A DNA stretch of 64,000 nt from the NCBI GenBank assembly GCA_023431345.1, contig JAEYWK010000140.1, positions 33,650 through 97,649 of the forward strand, given 5' to 3'. The notes below the pieces were generated by a model that ran no database searches, was not told the origin of the DNA, and worked only from the letters and a program-made list of their open reading frames with translations. Made by a program: the position numbers and the translations under genes. This DNA is from Pseudomonadota bacterium. GTDB taxonomy: Bacteria; Myxococcota_A; Polyangia; Polyangiales; Polyangiaceae. Shown one piece after another: positions 8,767 to 16,762 of this stretch. Position 1 is the first letter of the stretch. Each line of letters begins with the position of its first letter.

Positions 8767-9222
8767 TTAGTCCAGCGGTCGCTCCAGCACGGCGCGCAGG
8801 ACGCCGGACGAGCGTCGCCGGGCGTCGAAGGCGCGCAGCTGCGCCGTGATGACGGCGAGGCTCATCCCCACCATGTGCGCCAGCTGCGCTCGCTCCGCGC
8901 CGAGGTCTTCCTGGATGGCTCGCAGCGCCGGAATGGCCGCGACGACAGGACCCAGCAGGTCCTGCGGCCTATGCCAGCGCTCGGAAGCGTTGCTCAGCAA
9001 CACCCAGATCCGGTACGTCGATGGCTCCGAGAGCTGAGCGCCCCGCACGGCTCGCTGAATCTTCTCGAACAGCGGAATATCGTCGGGCCGATAACACTCC
9101 CCGGGCACCACCTCCGCCGCACCCTGGCACGACACACACGCCGCCGAAAGCTCCAGAGGCGGCGGTGCGAGCCAAATACCGCAGTGATGGCACGCAATGG
9201 GGACGAGCAAGACCGAGGCCAT
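8767..9222 (-). CDS. Hypothetical protein with N-terminal zinc-ribbon
   Basis: In this 151-residue protein two Cys pairs, CHHC near residue 11 and CVSC near 29, look like a zinc ribbon. The rest appears helical and has no motif I recognise. The stop is 40 bases from the STAS-like gene, which converges on it, and the start is 47 bases from the downstream end of the DUF1552 gene. No signal peptide is present, so it is expected in the cytoplasm. It could be a small regulator, but nothing shows DNA binding. Confidence 0.6.
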   Translation of the reverse strand: MASVLLVPIACHHCGIWLAPPPLELSAACVSCQGAAEVVPGECYRPDDIPLFEKIQRAVRGAQLSEPSTYRIWVLLSNASERWHRPQDLLGPVVAAIPALRAIQEDLGAERAQLAHMVGMSLAVITAQLRAFDARRRSSGVLRAVLERPLD

Positions 9223-9269
9223 GCGCGTTCATGGGGGCGACACCGTCAGATTTATGAAACCTGCGCCGC

Positions 9270-10583
9270 TTAGGTTAGCTCTTCCAACGGGCTGGTGTTG
9301 AACGCTGCATCGCCGTAGCGCTCCGTCGGGGCGTCGAAGAGATAGGAGATGGCCGCCAGTAAGTCGTTGTGCGGCCTGTCGCCGAACGAGAGGAGACGAT
9401 TGCCGCGCAGGCCGCCGCCGCCCCCCGCGAGCAGGAACGGCATGTCGTCGACGCTGTAGGTGGCGGTTGATTGAACGTTGCTGCCGAAGAACACCACGCT
9501 TTCGTCGAGCAAGCTGCGCCCGCCCATGTCGACGCTTGCCAGACGATCGAGCAGGTGCGCGTGCATCGTGGAGTACCAGTTGAAGATCTTGGTCAGGTCT
9601 TCGGGGCGATAGGTGCCGCCTTCGCCGCCGTACGCGGCATGCGTTTCATCGCTGCTGAGATCGAGCCAAGGCAAGGTGTAGCTTGCGGACGCGTCTGCCC
9701 ACTGCAGGGTGGCGACGCGCTTGATGTCGCAGGCAAGGGCCACGACCATCAGGTCGATCATGACGCTGCTGATCTCGGGGATGGCAGCGTCCGTCGTCGG
9801 GCTCGGCTCGCGGCCGGCGCTCGGGTCATAGCGGCCGAGCGTGGGCTGTAGCGGCCTTTGGCAGGTCGCACCGACGCGCATCTCGAGCGCACGCAGCGTG
9901 TCCACGTGCGCTTCGAGCCGCATGCGATCCGCGCTGCCCAGCCGCTGCGAGAGGTTGTGGTAGCGCGTCAGCACGCTATCGAGGACCGACCTCCGAAAGT
10001 CGGGCGACCCATCGACGCTCTCGGCGCCAAACAGGCTGCGCCAGGTCGCTACGGGATCCAAGCTCGGCGCGACCGGCATGAGTGTCCCAGACGCGAGGCG
10101 ATAGCTCGCCACCGTGCCGTGCTCGGGCTGCGTCGCGCTGGTGGCGCCCGTACCCCAGCGCACCGCCTGATACAGCGGCGTGCCCCCGAAGCGCGCTGCC
10201 AAGGCGACATCCAGCGACGGGTTGAGCGCGTCGCCGTTGGCGCTGTCGAAGGACGCACCGGTGAGCCACGCGAGCAAGCCGCGCTCGCGGGCGTCGTTCG
10301 CAGCGCACTTCATGCCCAGGCCTTGCAGAACGATCAACCGCTCGCGGTGCTGGCTGAGCGGCGCCAAGATGGGTGAGGTCAAAGCGAGCGCCGGGCCTGG
10401 GCTCGGCTTGAAAGCGTCGAGCACCGTGCCGCCCGGTGTGAAGACGGCGACGAAGCGCTGGGCGGGCGCGGCCGCGGCCAGCGACTCCTTGAGCGGCGAC
10501 ATGGCTTCGAGCCATGGCAGCGCGATCGCGACGCTGCCCGCTCCGCGCAGCAGCGTCCGGCGTGACAATCGAAGCGCTCTCAT
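9270..10583 (-). CDS. DUF1552 protein with Tat signal (first pair)
   Basis: The 437-residue protein starts MRALRLSRRTLLRGAG, a twin-arginine signal, and continues as a DUF1552 protein (FVAVFTPGG, LIVLQGLGMK, GSNVQST). DUF1552 proteins are exported and of unknown function; I recall a distant resemblance to sulfatase-like folds. The ATG overlaps the TGA of the upstream DUF1592 gene (ATGA), so the two are translationally coupled. The pair recurs at 25194-28354. Tat export implies folding, perhaps with a metal, before transport. Function is unassigned. Confidence 0.85.
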   Translation of the reverse strand: MRALRLSRRTLLRGAGSVAIALPWLEAMSPLKESLAAAAPAQRFVAVFTPGGTVLDAFKPSPGPALALTSPILAPLSQHRERLIVLQGLGMKCAANDARERGLLAWLTGASFDSANGDALNPSLDVALAARFGGTPLYQAVRWGTGATSATQPEHGTVASYRLASGTLMPVAPSLDPVATWRSLFGAESVDGSPDFRRSVLDSVLTRYHNLSQRLGSADRMRLEAHVDTLRALEMRVGATCQRPLQPTLGRYDPSAGREPSPTTDAAIPEISSVMIDLMVVALACDIKRVATLQWADASASYTLPWLDLSSDETHAAYGGEGGTYRPEDLTKIFNWYSTMHAHLLDRLASVDMGGRSLLDESVVFFGSNVQSTATYSVDDMPFLLAGGGGGLRGNRLLSFGDRPHNDLLAAISYLFDAPTERYGDAAFNTSPLEELT

Positions 10584-12289
10584 CGTTCCGTCCCCAGGTA
10601 ACGGAAACTTTTGGTCTGCGTGAGGCCGACGAGCAGCTCCACCACGTCTTCGTCCGCCTCGAGGAAGGTCTGGAGCAGCTCCCGCTCCTCGCAGTCTTTG
10701 GCGCCCACGCGCTCGGGGCCAAAGGCGAATGTGCGCCAGTTTTGCACGAAGCACTCGCGCGTCTGCGGCTGATCGAGCAGCCACTGCGCCAGCTCGGCGG
10801 AGCCGTCGATGGTCTTGCCGTCGGGCAGCTGCACGGCCGTGTCGATGGGGTAGCCGTCTTCGGTCTCGCGCCAGCGACCGACGCTGTCGAAGTGCTCCTG
10901 CGCCAGACCGTACGGGTCCATCATCTGATGACAGGCGTGGCAAACGGGGTCCGTGACGTGCGCCGCGAGGCGTTCACGGGTCGTCCTCGTCGGCTCCGGA
11001 TTCACTTCGATCACGGTCAACCCCTCGGGCTCGGGAGGAACCTCGCGGCACAAGAAGGCGTTCGAGATGCGCAGGCCTCGCCGCGTCGGGCTCGTGTAAC
11101 CCGCGCCGATGCTCGCGAGCCACCCGCCTTGGGTCAAGATACCCGCGTGGCGCGCGCCGTCGAGATTCACGCGCTCGAAGGCGGGGCCGCTCACCGCGGG
11201 CAAGCCGTAGAAGCGAGCGAGCGGCGCGTTGACCCAGGTGGTCGGGGCAAACAGCGCCTCGAATCCCCCCGCGCCCCCAAACGTCGCGTCCTCGACGAAC
11301 AAGCCCAGCTCTTGGCGCATGGCGGCGAAGATATCGGGCGTGAGCTCGGGCGCTCTCAGGTCGACCACGTCGTTGAAGCCGATGGCCAGCCGCTCTTCAT
11401 AGAAGCGACGCACGACGTCACGCGCGCGCGGATCTCGAAGGAGACGCCGGGCTTGCGCGGCGAGCTGCTCGGGCCGATCGAGCTCGCCGGCGTCGGCGGC
11501 GCGCAGGAGCTCGTCGTCAGGGCCGCGGTCCCAAAACAGCAGCGACAGGCGCGAGGCCATCTCGCGCGGCGTTGGCTCGAGCCAGCCGTCGCGTTCATCC
11601 GACGGCTGCCCCAGCTCGACTCGATACATGAGCTCGGGCGCTTGCAGAGCGACCTCGAGCACGGCGCGCAGGCCACTGGTCTCGTCGCCGCCGTGCTCCA
11701 CGCCTCGCTCGTAAACGCCTTCGAGCTCGGAGGCGGTGGAGTCGGGGGCAAGCCCCCGGAACAGGCGAACCAGCACGAAGTCGATCAGGTCGGGGAGGCA
11801 CGCTTCGGCTCCGCGTGCCTCGAGGTCACAGCCGATGACTCTTTCGAAATGCGCGGGGTCTGCGAGCAGCCTTCGCGCGATGCGCGTCGCGAGCTCGAGC
11901 TGTCGTTCGACCAACTGCGGCGAAGCGAGCGGCGCCGCGCGGTAGAAGGCTGACCATGGCGACACCCCGAAGCTGACCTCGTCGAAGACGGCTGCCACGT
12001 GGGACATTTGTCGGTCGTTGAGGAGCGCGAGGGGCGCGGCCACCGGCGGATTATCGGTGTACAAGCGCGGGTCGCAGCCCGGCCTGCCCGCGGTCGACGT
12101 CGAGCCGCTCCCGTTGCCACTGCCGCTGCTGCCGCTATTGCCTCCGCCGCCATTGCCTCCGATTGTGCCCGTGCCGTCCGGATTGCTGACGCGACCGCAG
12201 CCGAGGGTCAGCGCCAGCCCCAGCAGGAGCCCCAGGGGACGCGCTGCCGCTCGCCGCCGTGCCTGGTTCCCTCGCAAACCGACCTTCAC
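10580..12289 (-). CDS. DUF1592/DUF1588-type lipoprotein with CxxCH haem motif (first pair)
   Basis: A lipoprotein signal (LALTLGCG) and a Gly/Ser linker precede the DUF1587-DUF1592-DUF1588-DUF1585 architecture known from planctomycetes and myxobacteria. The DUF1588 segment contains VCHACHQMMDP, a CxxCH that would bind one c-type haem, followed by the expected EHFDSVGRWRE. The start is not fixed: GTG at 12289 is preferred because it places the signal peptide at the N-terminus, while a TTG at 12316 is also open. It precedes and overlaps the DUF1552 gene. An extracytoplasmic redox partner role is a guess. Confidence 0.8.
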   Translation of the reverse strand: MKVGLRGNQARRRAAARPLGLLLGLALTLGCGRVSNPDGTGTIGGNGGGGNSGSSGSGNGSGSTSTAGRPGCDPRLYTDNPPVAAPLALLNDRQMSHVAAVFDEVSFGVSPWSAFYRAAPLASPQLVERQLELATRIARRLLADPAHFERVIGCDLEARGAEACLPDLIDFVLVRLFRGLAPDSTASELEGVYERGVEHGGDETSGLRAVLEVALQAPELMYRVELGQPSDERDGWLEPTPREMASRLSLLFWDRGPDDELLRAADAGELDRPEQLAAQARRLLRDPRARDVVRRFYEERLAIGFNDVVDLRAPELTPDIFAAMRQELGLFVEDATFGGAGGFEALFAPTTWVNAPLARFYGLPAVSGPAFERVNLDGARHAGILTQGGWLASIGAGYTSPTRRGLRISNAFLCREVPPEPEGLTVIEVNPEPTRTTRERLAAHVTDPVCHACHQMMDPYGLAQEHFDSVGRWRETEDGYPIDTAVQLPDGKTIDGSAELAQWLLDQPQTRECFVQNWRTFAFGPERVGAKDCEERELLQTFLEADEDVVELLVGLTQTKSFRYLGTER

Positions 12290-12414
12290 CCCTGTTAGTG
12301 TCGTGAGGCTGCTCAAACTGACGGTGGGGGCACGAAAATCAAGGCGGGAACGCCCCTATCGAGGAGGAGAGCCACGATCCAGGCTGGGGGGGATGACGCC
12401 TGCGGGTCGCACGC

Positions 12415-12420
12415 TATAAC
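12415..12420 (+). promoter_or_regulatory. -10 hexamer TATAAC six bases before the TerB-like start
   Basis: TATAAC is followed by six bases (GGAGTG) and then ATG. A start seven bases past the hexamer falls on the A of the ATG, predicting a fully leaderless mRNA. The GGAG could also serve as a poorly spaced ribosome site. Confidence 0.4.
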
Positions 12421-12426
12421 GGAGTG

Positions 12427-12942
12427 ATGTTCGGTCGTTGGCTACGAAGTGAGCGCCCGGCGGAGGCATTGTCGGCGGGCGGTGCCCTGCAGGCAGCCGT
12501 GCAGCAGGAGCTGCCCGAGGCCGACGCGGAGACGGTAGCGGTCGTCACCAGCATGGTGGGGCTCCTCGGTGCCGTCGCCTATGCCGACCGTCACTACTCG
12601 GCGGAGGAGGAGGCGCGCGTCCGCTTGGAGCTCGGGCGAGTCCACGGCATGACCGCGACCGGCGTGGAAGCCATCTGCAAGGTGCTGCGTGAGCACGTGG
12701 TGGAGATGTCCACCGTGCAGATGCCGCGTTTCGCACGGGCCTTGGTGGAGCTCGGGGATCGCGAGCTGCGCCTCGAAGTGCTGCGGGCCCTCGTCGATCT
12801 CGCGGCCGCCGACGCGTCGCTCACGGTCGCGGAAACGAACATGCTGCGGCAGCTCACCACCGCGCTCGGCCTCAGCCAGCAAGATTACGTGGCGCTCCAA
12901 GACGAGCACCGCCATCTCCTCAGCGTGAAGCAGCGCAGCTGA
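12427..12942 (+). CDS. TerB-like (tellurite resistance fold) protein
   Basis: The 171-residue protein contains the all-helical TerB-like arrangement. There are two similar halves: LLGAVAYADRHYSAEEEARV near residue 45, and LVDLAAADASLTVAETNMLRQL near 125. In each an acidic Asp/Glu group follows a short helix, as in the TerB metal-binding pseudo-repeat. No signal peptide. It is divergent from the DUF1592 gene. TerB-fold proteins are used in many stress and signalling contexts, so tellurite resistance itself should not be inferred: no other ter gene is nearby. Confidence 0.7.
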   Translation: MFGRWLRSERPAEALSAGGALQAAVQQELPEADAETVAVVTSMVGLLGAVAYADRHYSAEEEARVRLELGRVHGMTATGVEAICKVLREHVVEMSTVQMPRFARALVELGDRELRLEVLRALVDLAAADASLTVAETNMLRQLTTALGLSQQDYVALQDEHRHLLSVKQRS

Positions 12943-13003
12943 CTTCGCGCCAAGCGCCTTCGCCACCCGAGGCGATGGCACGGCGGGTGCTTAGGCGGGC
13001 GGC

Positions 13004-13132
13004 ATGAGCAAATTGCTTCGCGGGCTTGCTGCCGGTTGGGGTGCCAAGAAACTCGGCGGCGGATGTTTGAGCACGATTTTGGTGTTTGTCGTGCTCTGGT
13101 ACCTGCTCGGCCACTTCCAGATTTTCCGCTGA
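13004..13132 (+). CDS. 42-residue single-pass membrane protein
   Basis: A short frame encodes MSKLLRGLAAGWGAKK, then LGGGCLSTILVFVVLWYLLG, then HFQIFR. It has a positively charged amphipathic start, a Gly-Gly-Gly-Cys turn and one hydrophobic segment of about 15-17 residues. I recall similar GGGC-plus-membrane-segment miniproteins in other deltaproteobacteria-like genomes, but could not check. It follows the TerB-like gene by 61 bases on the same strand, so the two may be co-transcribed. No strong ribosome site is present. Confidence 0.55.
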   Translation: MSKLLRGLAAGWGAKKLGGGCLSTILVFVVLWYLLGHFQIFR

Positions 13133-13261
13133 CGGGGCAGCGCAGCGCGGCCGCCGCGTGGCTTGGCGCCTCGGTGTCGCATCGCGTCGTAGCCGTCAGG
13201 GCGCGCGAATGCCTTCGCGGGCCCCCAACACCCACACCCCGCGGGGTCGCGACCGCGCCGG

Positions 13262-13287
13262 GCGCGGAGCCTCGACTGGCTCCGCGC
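13262..13287 (-). terminator. Hairpin downstream of the ompA-like gene
   Basis: A perfect 10-base-pair stem (GCGCGGAGCC with GGCTCCGCGC, six-base loop) begins 15 bases past the stop of the OmpA gene. There is no U-tract, so it may end transcription inefficiently or protect the 3' end. It also faces the short plus-strand gene from the other side. Confidence 0.45.
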
Positions 13288-13301
13288 GCGGGCGCTTGGC
13301 G

Positions 13302-14741
13302 CTACTGCAGAACCTTGAACTCGATGCGGCGGTTCTTGGCGCGGCCGGCCGCCGTCTTGTTGTCGGCGATAGGCTCATCGGGCCCCACGCCGCGCGTCTT
13401 GATGCGTTCGCTGGGGATGCCCTTATCGACGAGCCACTGCTTGACGGAGTCAGCGCGCTCTTGCGACAGCTTGTCGTTGAACGCCTTGTCGCCTTCGCTC
13501 GAGGTGTGCCCGGAAATCTCCATGCTGATGCTGGGGAACTCCTTCAGCACCTTGACGGCACCGTCGAGCACGGCCGTCGACTGCTTGCGAATCGTGGCCT
13601 TGCCCTGATCGAAGTAGATGCCCTCCACCACGCCGGTGAACTTCTTGATCTTCTCCGGGAGGGTGTCCGGGCAGCCGTCGGCGTCTTCGAAGCCGTTCTT
13701 GGTCTCGGGCTCGTTGATGCACTTGTCCTTGTCGTCGAAGATGCCGTCGCCGTCGGTGTCGCGGATGGGGCAGCCGTCCGGCTTGACGCCGACCTCGTCG
13801 GGGCAAAGGTCACAAGGCAGGGGCACTCCGTCCTTGTCGGGATCGGTGTCGATGATCGGGCAGCCCTTCGGCGCGGGGCCAGCCTCCCTCGGGCAGTAGT
13901 CGTCACGATCGAGCACGCCGTCTTGGTCCGTGTCGGCGGGGCAGCCGCTCGGCGCGACCCCGTGCTCGTTCGGACACCTGTCGTCGCGATCGAGCACACC
14001 GTCGCGATCGGTATCTGCGGGCGGAGGCGGCGGATCTTTGCGCGTGCGGCCGATGACGGCGCTCAAGCCGAGCATCACCTCGAACGTCTGCGTCTGCGTG
14101 TCGCTGGCGGTCTTGGCCGTCAGGTTGTCACGCCCGTCGATACGCAGCGAGATGGCGTGGGTGAGCGGGATCTTGGCGCCGAGACCGAAGTGCCAGGCAA
14201 TGTCGCCGTCACTACCCATGCTCTGGCCCACCGCGCCGAGCTTGCCGGCACCACCGAGCATGAACGGAACCACGTAGCGTAGCGGCGCTTGCAGCACCAA
14301 GTGGCCGCGACCGGCCCAGAGCATGGCCCGCTTCTCGTCCCCCCGCACCTTGGACGACGCGCCCATCGCCTCGCCCTCGATACCGAGGAACGAGAGCGGG
14401 TAATAGCCGAGACGACCGCCGAGCTCGGGTCCGACGCGGTACTGCCGTTGCCGCGCGTAGTCCTCATCACGGAGATTGTGCGACTTGCTCGGGATCAGCA
14501 CGCCACCGAACACGCCCAGCTCGAGCAAGTGGTGCTCGGGCGGGTAGCCCGGCTCATAGGGCTCGTAAGGAGCTTCGACGTCGCCGGCAGCGCTGCTCGC
14601 GCTGGCGTCGGCCTGCGGCGCCTGATCCGTCGAGAGTGAGACCGAAGCGGCCGCTCCCGTGGCTTCTTGCGCGAGCGCTGCGGACGGCACCGAAGCTGCA
14701 GACAAAGAAAGGGCGACCCAACCAGCCAACTTCTTGGACAT
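13302..14741 (-). CDS. OmpA-family outer membrane protein with thrombospondin type 3 repeats
   Basis: The 479-residue protein has a signal peptide (ending SAALAQ) and an N-terminal beta-barrel-like region (about 70-220). At least five calcium-binding TSP3 repeats follow (DTDRDGVLDRDDRCP and relatives, about 240-345). The C-terminal OmpA/MotB domain has GHTSSEGDKAFNDKLSQERA, the usual peptidoglycan-contact helix, and NRRIEF at the end. It probably anchors the outer membrane to peptidoglycan, with the TSP3 section as a calcium-stiffened spacer. AGGGA about eight bases before the ATG acts as ribosome site. Confidence 0.9.
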   Translation of the reverse strand: MSKKLAGWVALSLSAASVPSAALAQEATGAAASVSLSTDQAPQADASASSAAGDVEAPYEPYEPGYPPEHHLLELGVFGGVLIPSKSHNLRDEDYARQRQYRVGPELGGRLGYYPLSFLGIEGEAMGASSKVRGDEKRAMLWAGRGHLVLQAPLRYVVPFMLGGAGKLGAVGQSMGSDGDIAWHFGLGAKIPLTHAISLRIDGRDNLTAKTASDTQTQTFEVMLGLSAVIGRTRKDPPPPPADTDRDGVLDRDDRCPNEHGVAPSGCPADTDQDGVLDRDDYCPREAGPAPKGCPIIDTDPDKDGVPLPCDLCPDEVGVKPDGCPIRDTDGDGIFDDKDKCINEPETKNGFEDADGCPDTLPEKIKKFTGVVEGIYFDQGKATIRKQSTAVLDGAVKVLKEFPSISMEISGHTSSEGDKAFNDKLSQERADSVKQWLVDKGIPSERIKTRGVGPDEPIADNKTAAGRAKNRRIEFKVLQ

Positions 14742-14986
14742 ACCGTTATTCCCTAAAATGCTCGGTACCCGCTCGTCAATTCGTGATCTCGTTTTCTTGC
14801 GTCAGCCCTGCGCTGGACAAGGCTGCTGGGTCGCGGCTGACCACCGGCCCGACCTCCCCACCTCGCGATTTAGCGCGATTTGTGAGCCATTTTGGCACGG
14901 GCGGCGCGGGGCGGGGGCCTGAGCCCTACGGCACTGAAGAGAGGTGAGATCGGCTTACGGAAGCGCGACCCCGCCTCGAGCAAATG

Positions 14987-15018
14987 CCGGGCTCGGCCTG
15001 TCTTGCGACCGAGCCCGG
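14987..15018 (-). terminator. Hairpin after the di-haem peroxidase gene
   Basis: CCGGGCTCGG pairs perfectly with CCGAGCCCGG across a 12-base loop, starting 13 bases past the stop at 15031. On the minus strand it is followed by a short T-containing stretch (GCATTTGC) but not a true U-run. Likely a weak terminator. Confidence 0.45.
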
Positions 15019-15030
15019 GCCCGTGTGACG

Positions 15031-16674
15031 TCAGAACATGAGATTTCCCGGCCCCATCGCGAGCTCGATGTTGGTCCCGATGGCCGCGTACAGATCGTCG
15101 ATGTCGAGCGCGGCGCTGCTAGTGGCGGTGAGGCGCGCGCTAGGGCTCGTCATGAGCTCCGTGCTTTGAAGCAGCGCGACCAGCGCATTCAGGTCGGCCT
15201 GCACTTGTGGAAAGAGAGGCGGTCCGTCTGTCGTCGTGCACACGGCGACCGCATCCTCGAGCTCGACGCGCGCCAGCCGCAGCAAGCCGAGCTGGATGTC
15301 CTGGCGGTAGCTCCAGAACTGCTGGTTCAAGAGCAGGGCCGCGTCGATGCGCTGGCGAGCGAGCGCGAAGTTGAACGCGACGTTGATGGCGCGCAGGAAC
15401 GACTGCAGGTTGACGAAGTCGTTTCCGACTAGCGAGATGTCGGTCCCGCCAAACTGATTGCGCAGCGCCTGCGCCGCGAACGAGTTGGTGAACGCCACGT
15501 CTCGATAGAAGCCGATCGCTGCCGGCAGACCAGCGGCGGGGTTGTCCTGATCGCCCGAGCTGTTGTGGTGGAAGAACGGCCCCGTGTCCGCTACCTCGAT
15601 CAGCGACGGGGTGTTGAACGACTCGTCGCCGAAGCCGTTGAGCTCGGGTGAGGAGTCCAAGACCGCCGCGTTCGGCAGCGGCAGGCTTTGCCCGCCGAAG
15701 CCGCCATCGCGCAGCGCGACGCCGGCGAAGGTGGGCCGGTTCAGGGTGTCGTCCGAGAAGATCTCGATGCCGTTCTTGAAGTTGGTGTTCTTGCCGCTGG
15801 CCGACTCGCCACCGGCGTTGCGGTGGCACTCGTTGCAGCGTCCACGCAGCGGGTCGGTGAAGACGTCGACGCCCGGATCCGCGAAGGGATCGTTGAACGT
15901 CACGTGGCCGAGATCGAGCTCGCTCGTGCGCCCGACGGAGAGCTGGTACGCTAGCAAATTCGCGCGCTCGAGAGGGGTGGTGAGCCGGAAGTCGCCCGGC
16001 CCGCGCGCGAGGCTCTTGGTGAGGTGCTGGCGGATGGCGCCGTCGGCGAAGGCGGCGAGCGAGCCGTCGTCGGAGCCGTCGCCCGACCAGCCCGTGCGCT
16101 CGACGAAGCTCGCCGAAGTGCCATCGCTCGGATCCCGCTCCAGCGTCGTCGATAAGCTGAAGATGTGCTGAACCGAACGCAGCACGAACTTGTTCTCCGC
16201 ATCTTCGAGACCATCCAGGTTCTCGCGGATCAGCGTGCGCCCCCTCAGATCCGGCCCCTCGAGCGCGTCGAGGTCGAACGCGTCGTCGCGGTTTTCCGCG
16301 ATGAACAACGGATCGGTCGCGGGCAACGTGTCGAGGAACGGTTTGTCGATGGTGAAGTTGTTGGCTACCGGATGGCAGGAGCCGCAGGTGCGACCGTTGC
16401 CGCCGAAGGTTTCGTTGAAGAACAGCGCGGCCCCCGCGCAAACCGACCAAGGCACCAGCCCCGAGGTGACTCGCGGGTCGCTGTAGCAAGCCTGCTCCGC
16501 CGGCGAGAGCGCCGCCTGGGACGCCCCGAAGCTCTCGGGCTCTCCCGGCGAGCCTCCCTGCGCGCCTTCGGGCTCACCCAAGTAGCCGCAGGCCGGCAGC
16601 CAGAGCATGGCAAGCGCCGCCGCCGTCGCTCGCGCCGCACGGAAATCAATCCGCGTCATGAGATTGTATCGCAT
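15031..16674 (-). CDS. Di-haem cytochrome c peroxidase-like lipoprotein
   Basis: The 547-residue protein has a signal ending WLPAC (lipoprotein) and two c-type haem sites: CGSCHP near residue 115 and CNECHR near 280. The spacing and the flanking FNDPFADPG/FNTPSLIEV segments are those of the bacterial di-haem peroxidase / MauG-like superfamily. These reduce H2O2 or oxidise a protein in the periplasm. GGAG six bases upstream supports the start at 16674. A strong hairpin sits just before that ribosome site. Substrate is unknown; a distal-haem ligand cannot be assigned by eye. Confidence 0.8.
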   Translation of the reverse strand: MRYNLMTRIDFRAARATAAALAMLWLPACGYLGEPEGAQGGSPGEPESFGASQAALSPAEQACYSDPRVTSGLVPWSVCAGAALFFNETFGGNGRTCGSCHPVANNFTIDKPFLDTLPATDPLFIAENRDDAFDLDALEGPDLRGRTLIRENLDGLEDAENKFVLRSVQHIFSLSTTLERDPSDGTSASFVERTGWSGDGSDDGSLAAFADGAIRQHLTKSLARGPGDFRLTTPLERANLLAYQLSVGRTSELDLGHVTFNDPFADPGVDVFTDPLRGRCNECHRNAGGESASGKNTNFKNGIEIFSDDTLNRPTFAGVALRDGGFGGQSLPLPNAAVLDSSPELNGFGDESFNTPSLIEVADTGPFFHHNSSGDQDNPAAGLPAAIGFYRDVAFTNSFAAQALRNQFGGTDISLVGNDFVNLQSFLRAINVAFNFALARQRIDAALLLNQQFWSYRQDIQLGLLRLARVELEDAVAVCTTTDGPPLFPQVQADLNALVALLQSTELMTSPSARLTATSSAALDIDDLYAAIGTNIELAMGPGNLMF

Positions 16675-16689
16675 CTACCTCTCCGATTC

Positions 16690-16718
16690 GGCGCGGACCC
16701 TTCATGTGGGTCCGCGCC
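16690..16718 (-). promoter_or_regulatory. 11-bp hairpin directly upstream of peroxidase ribosome site
   Basis: GGCGCGGACCC pairs perfectly with GGGTCCGCGCC (seven-base loop). It ends about 15 bases before the peroxidase ATG and 45 bases after the preceding gene's stop. With no U-tract after it, it could be a terminator for the upstream gene or a structure controlling peroxidase translation. Confidence 0.5.
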
Positions 16719-16762
16719 CTGGGTTAGAGCCGCGCCGTCGGCGGACCTTCGGATCTTTTTCG

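Noticed and set aside
12427..12942. Tellurite-resistance operon
   Set aside because: Only one TerB-fold protein is present and no other ter gene is nearby.
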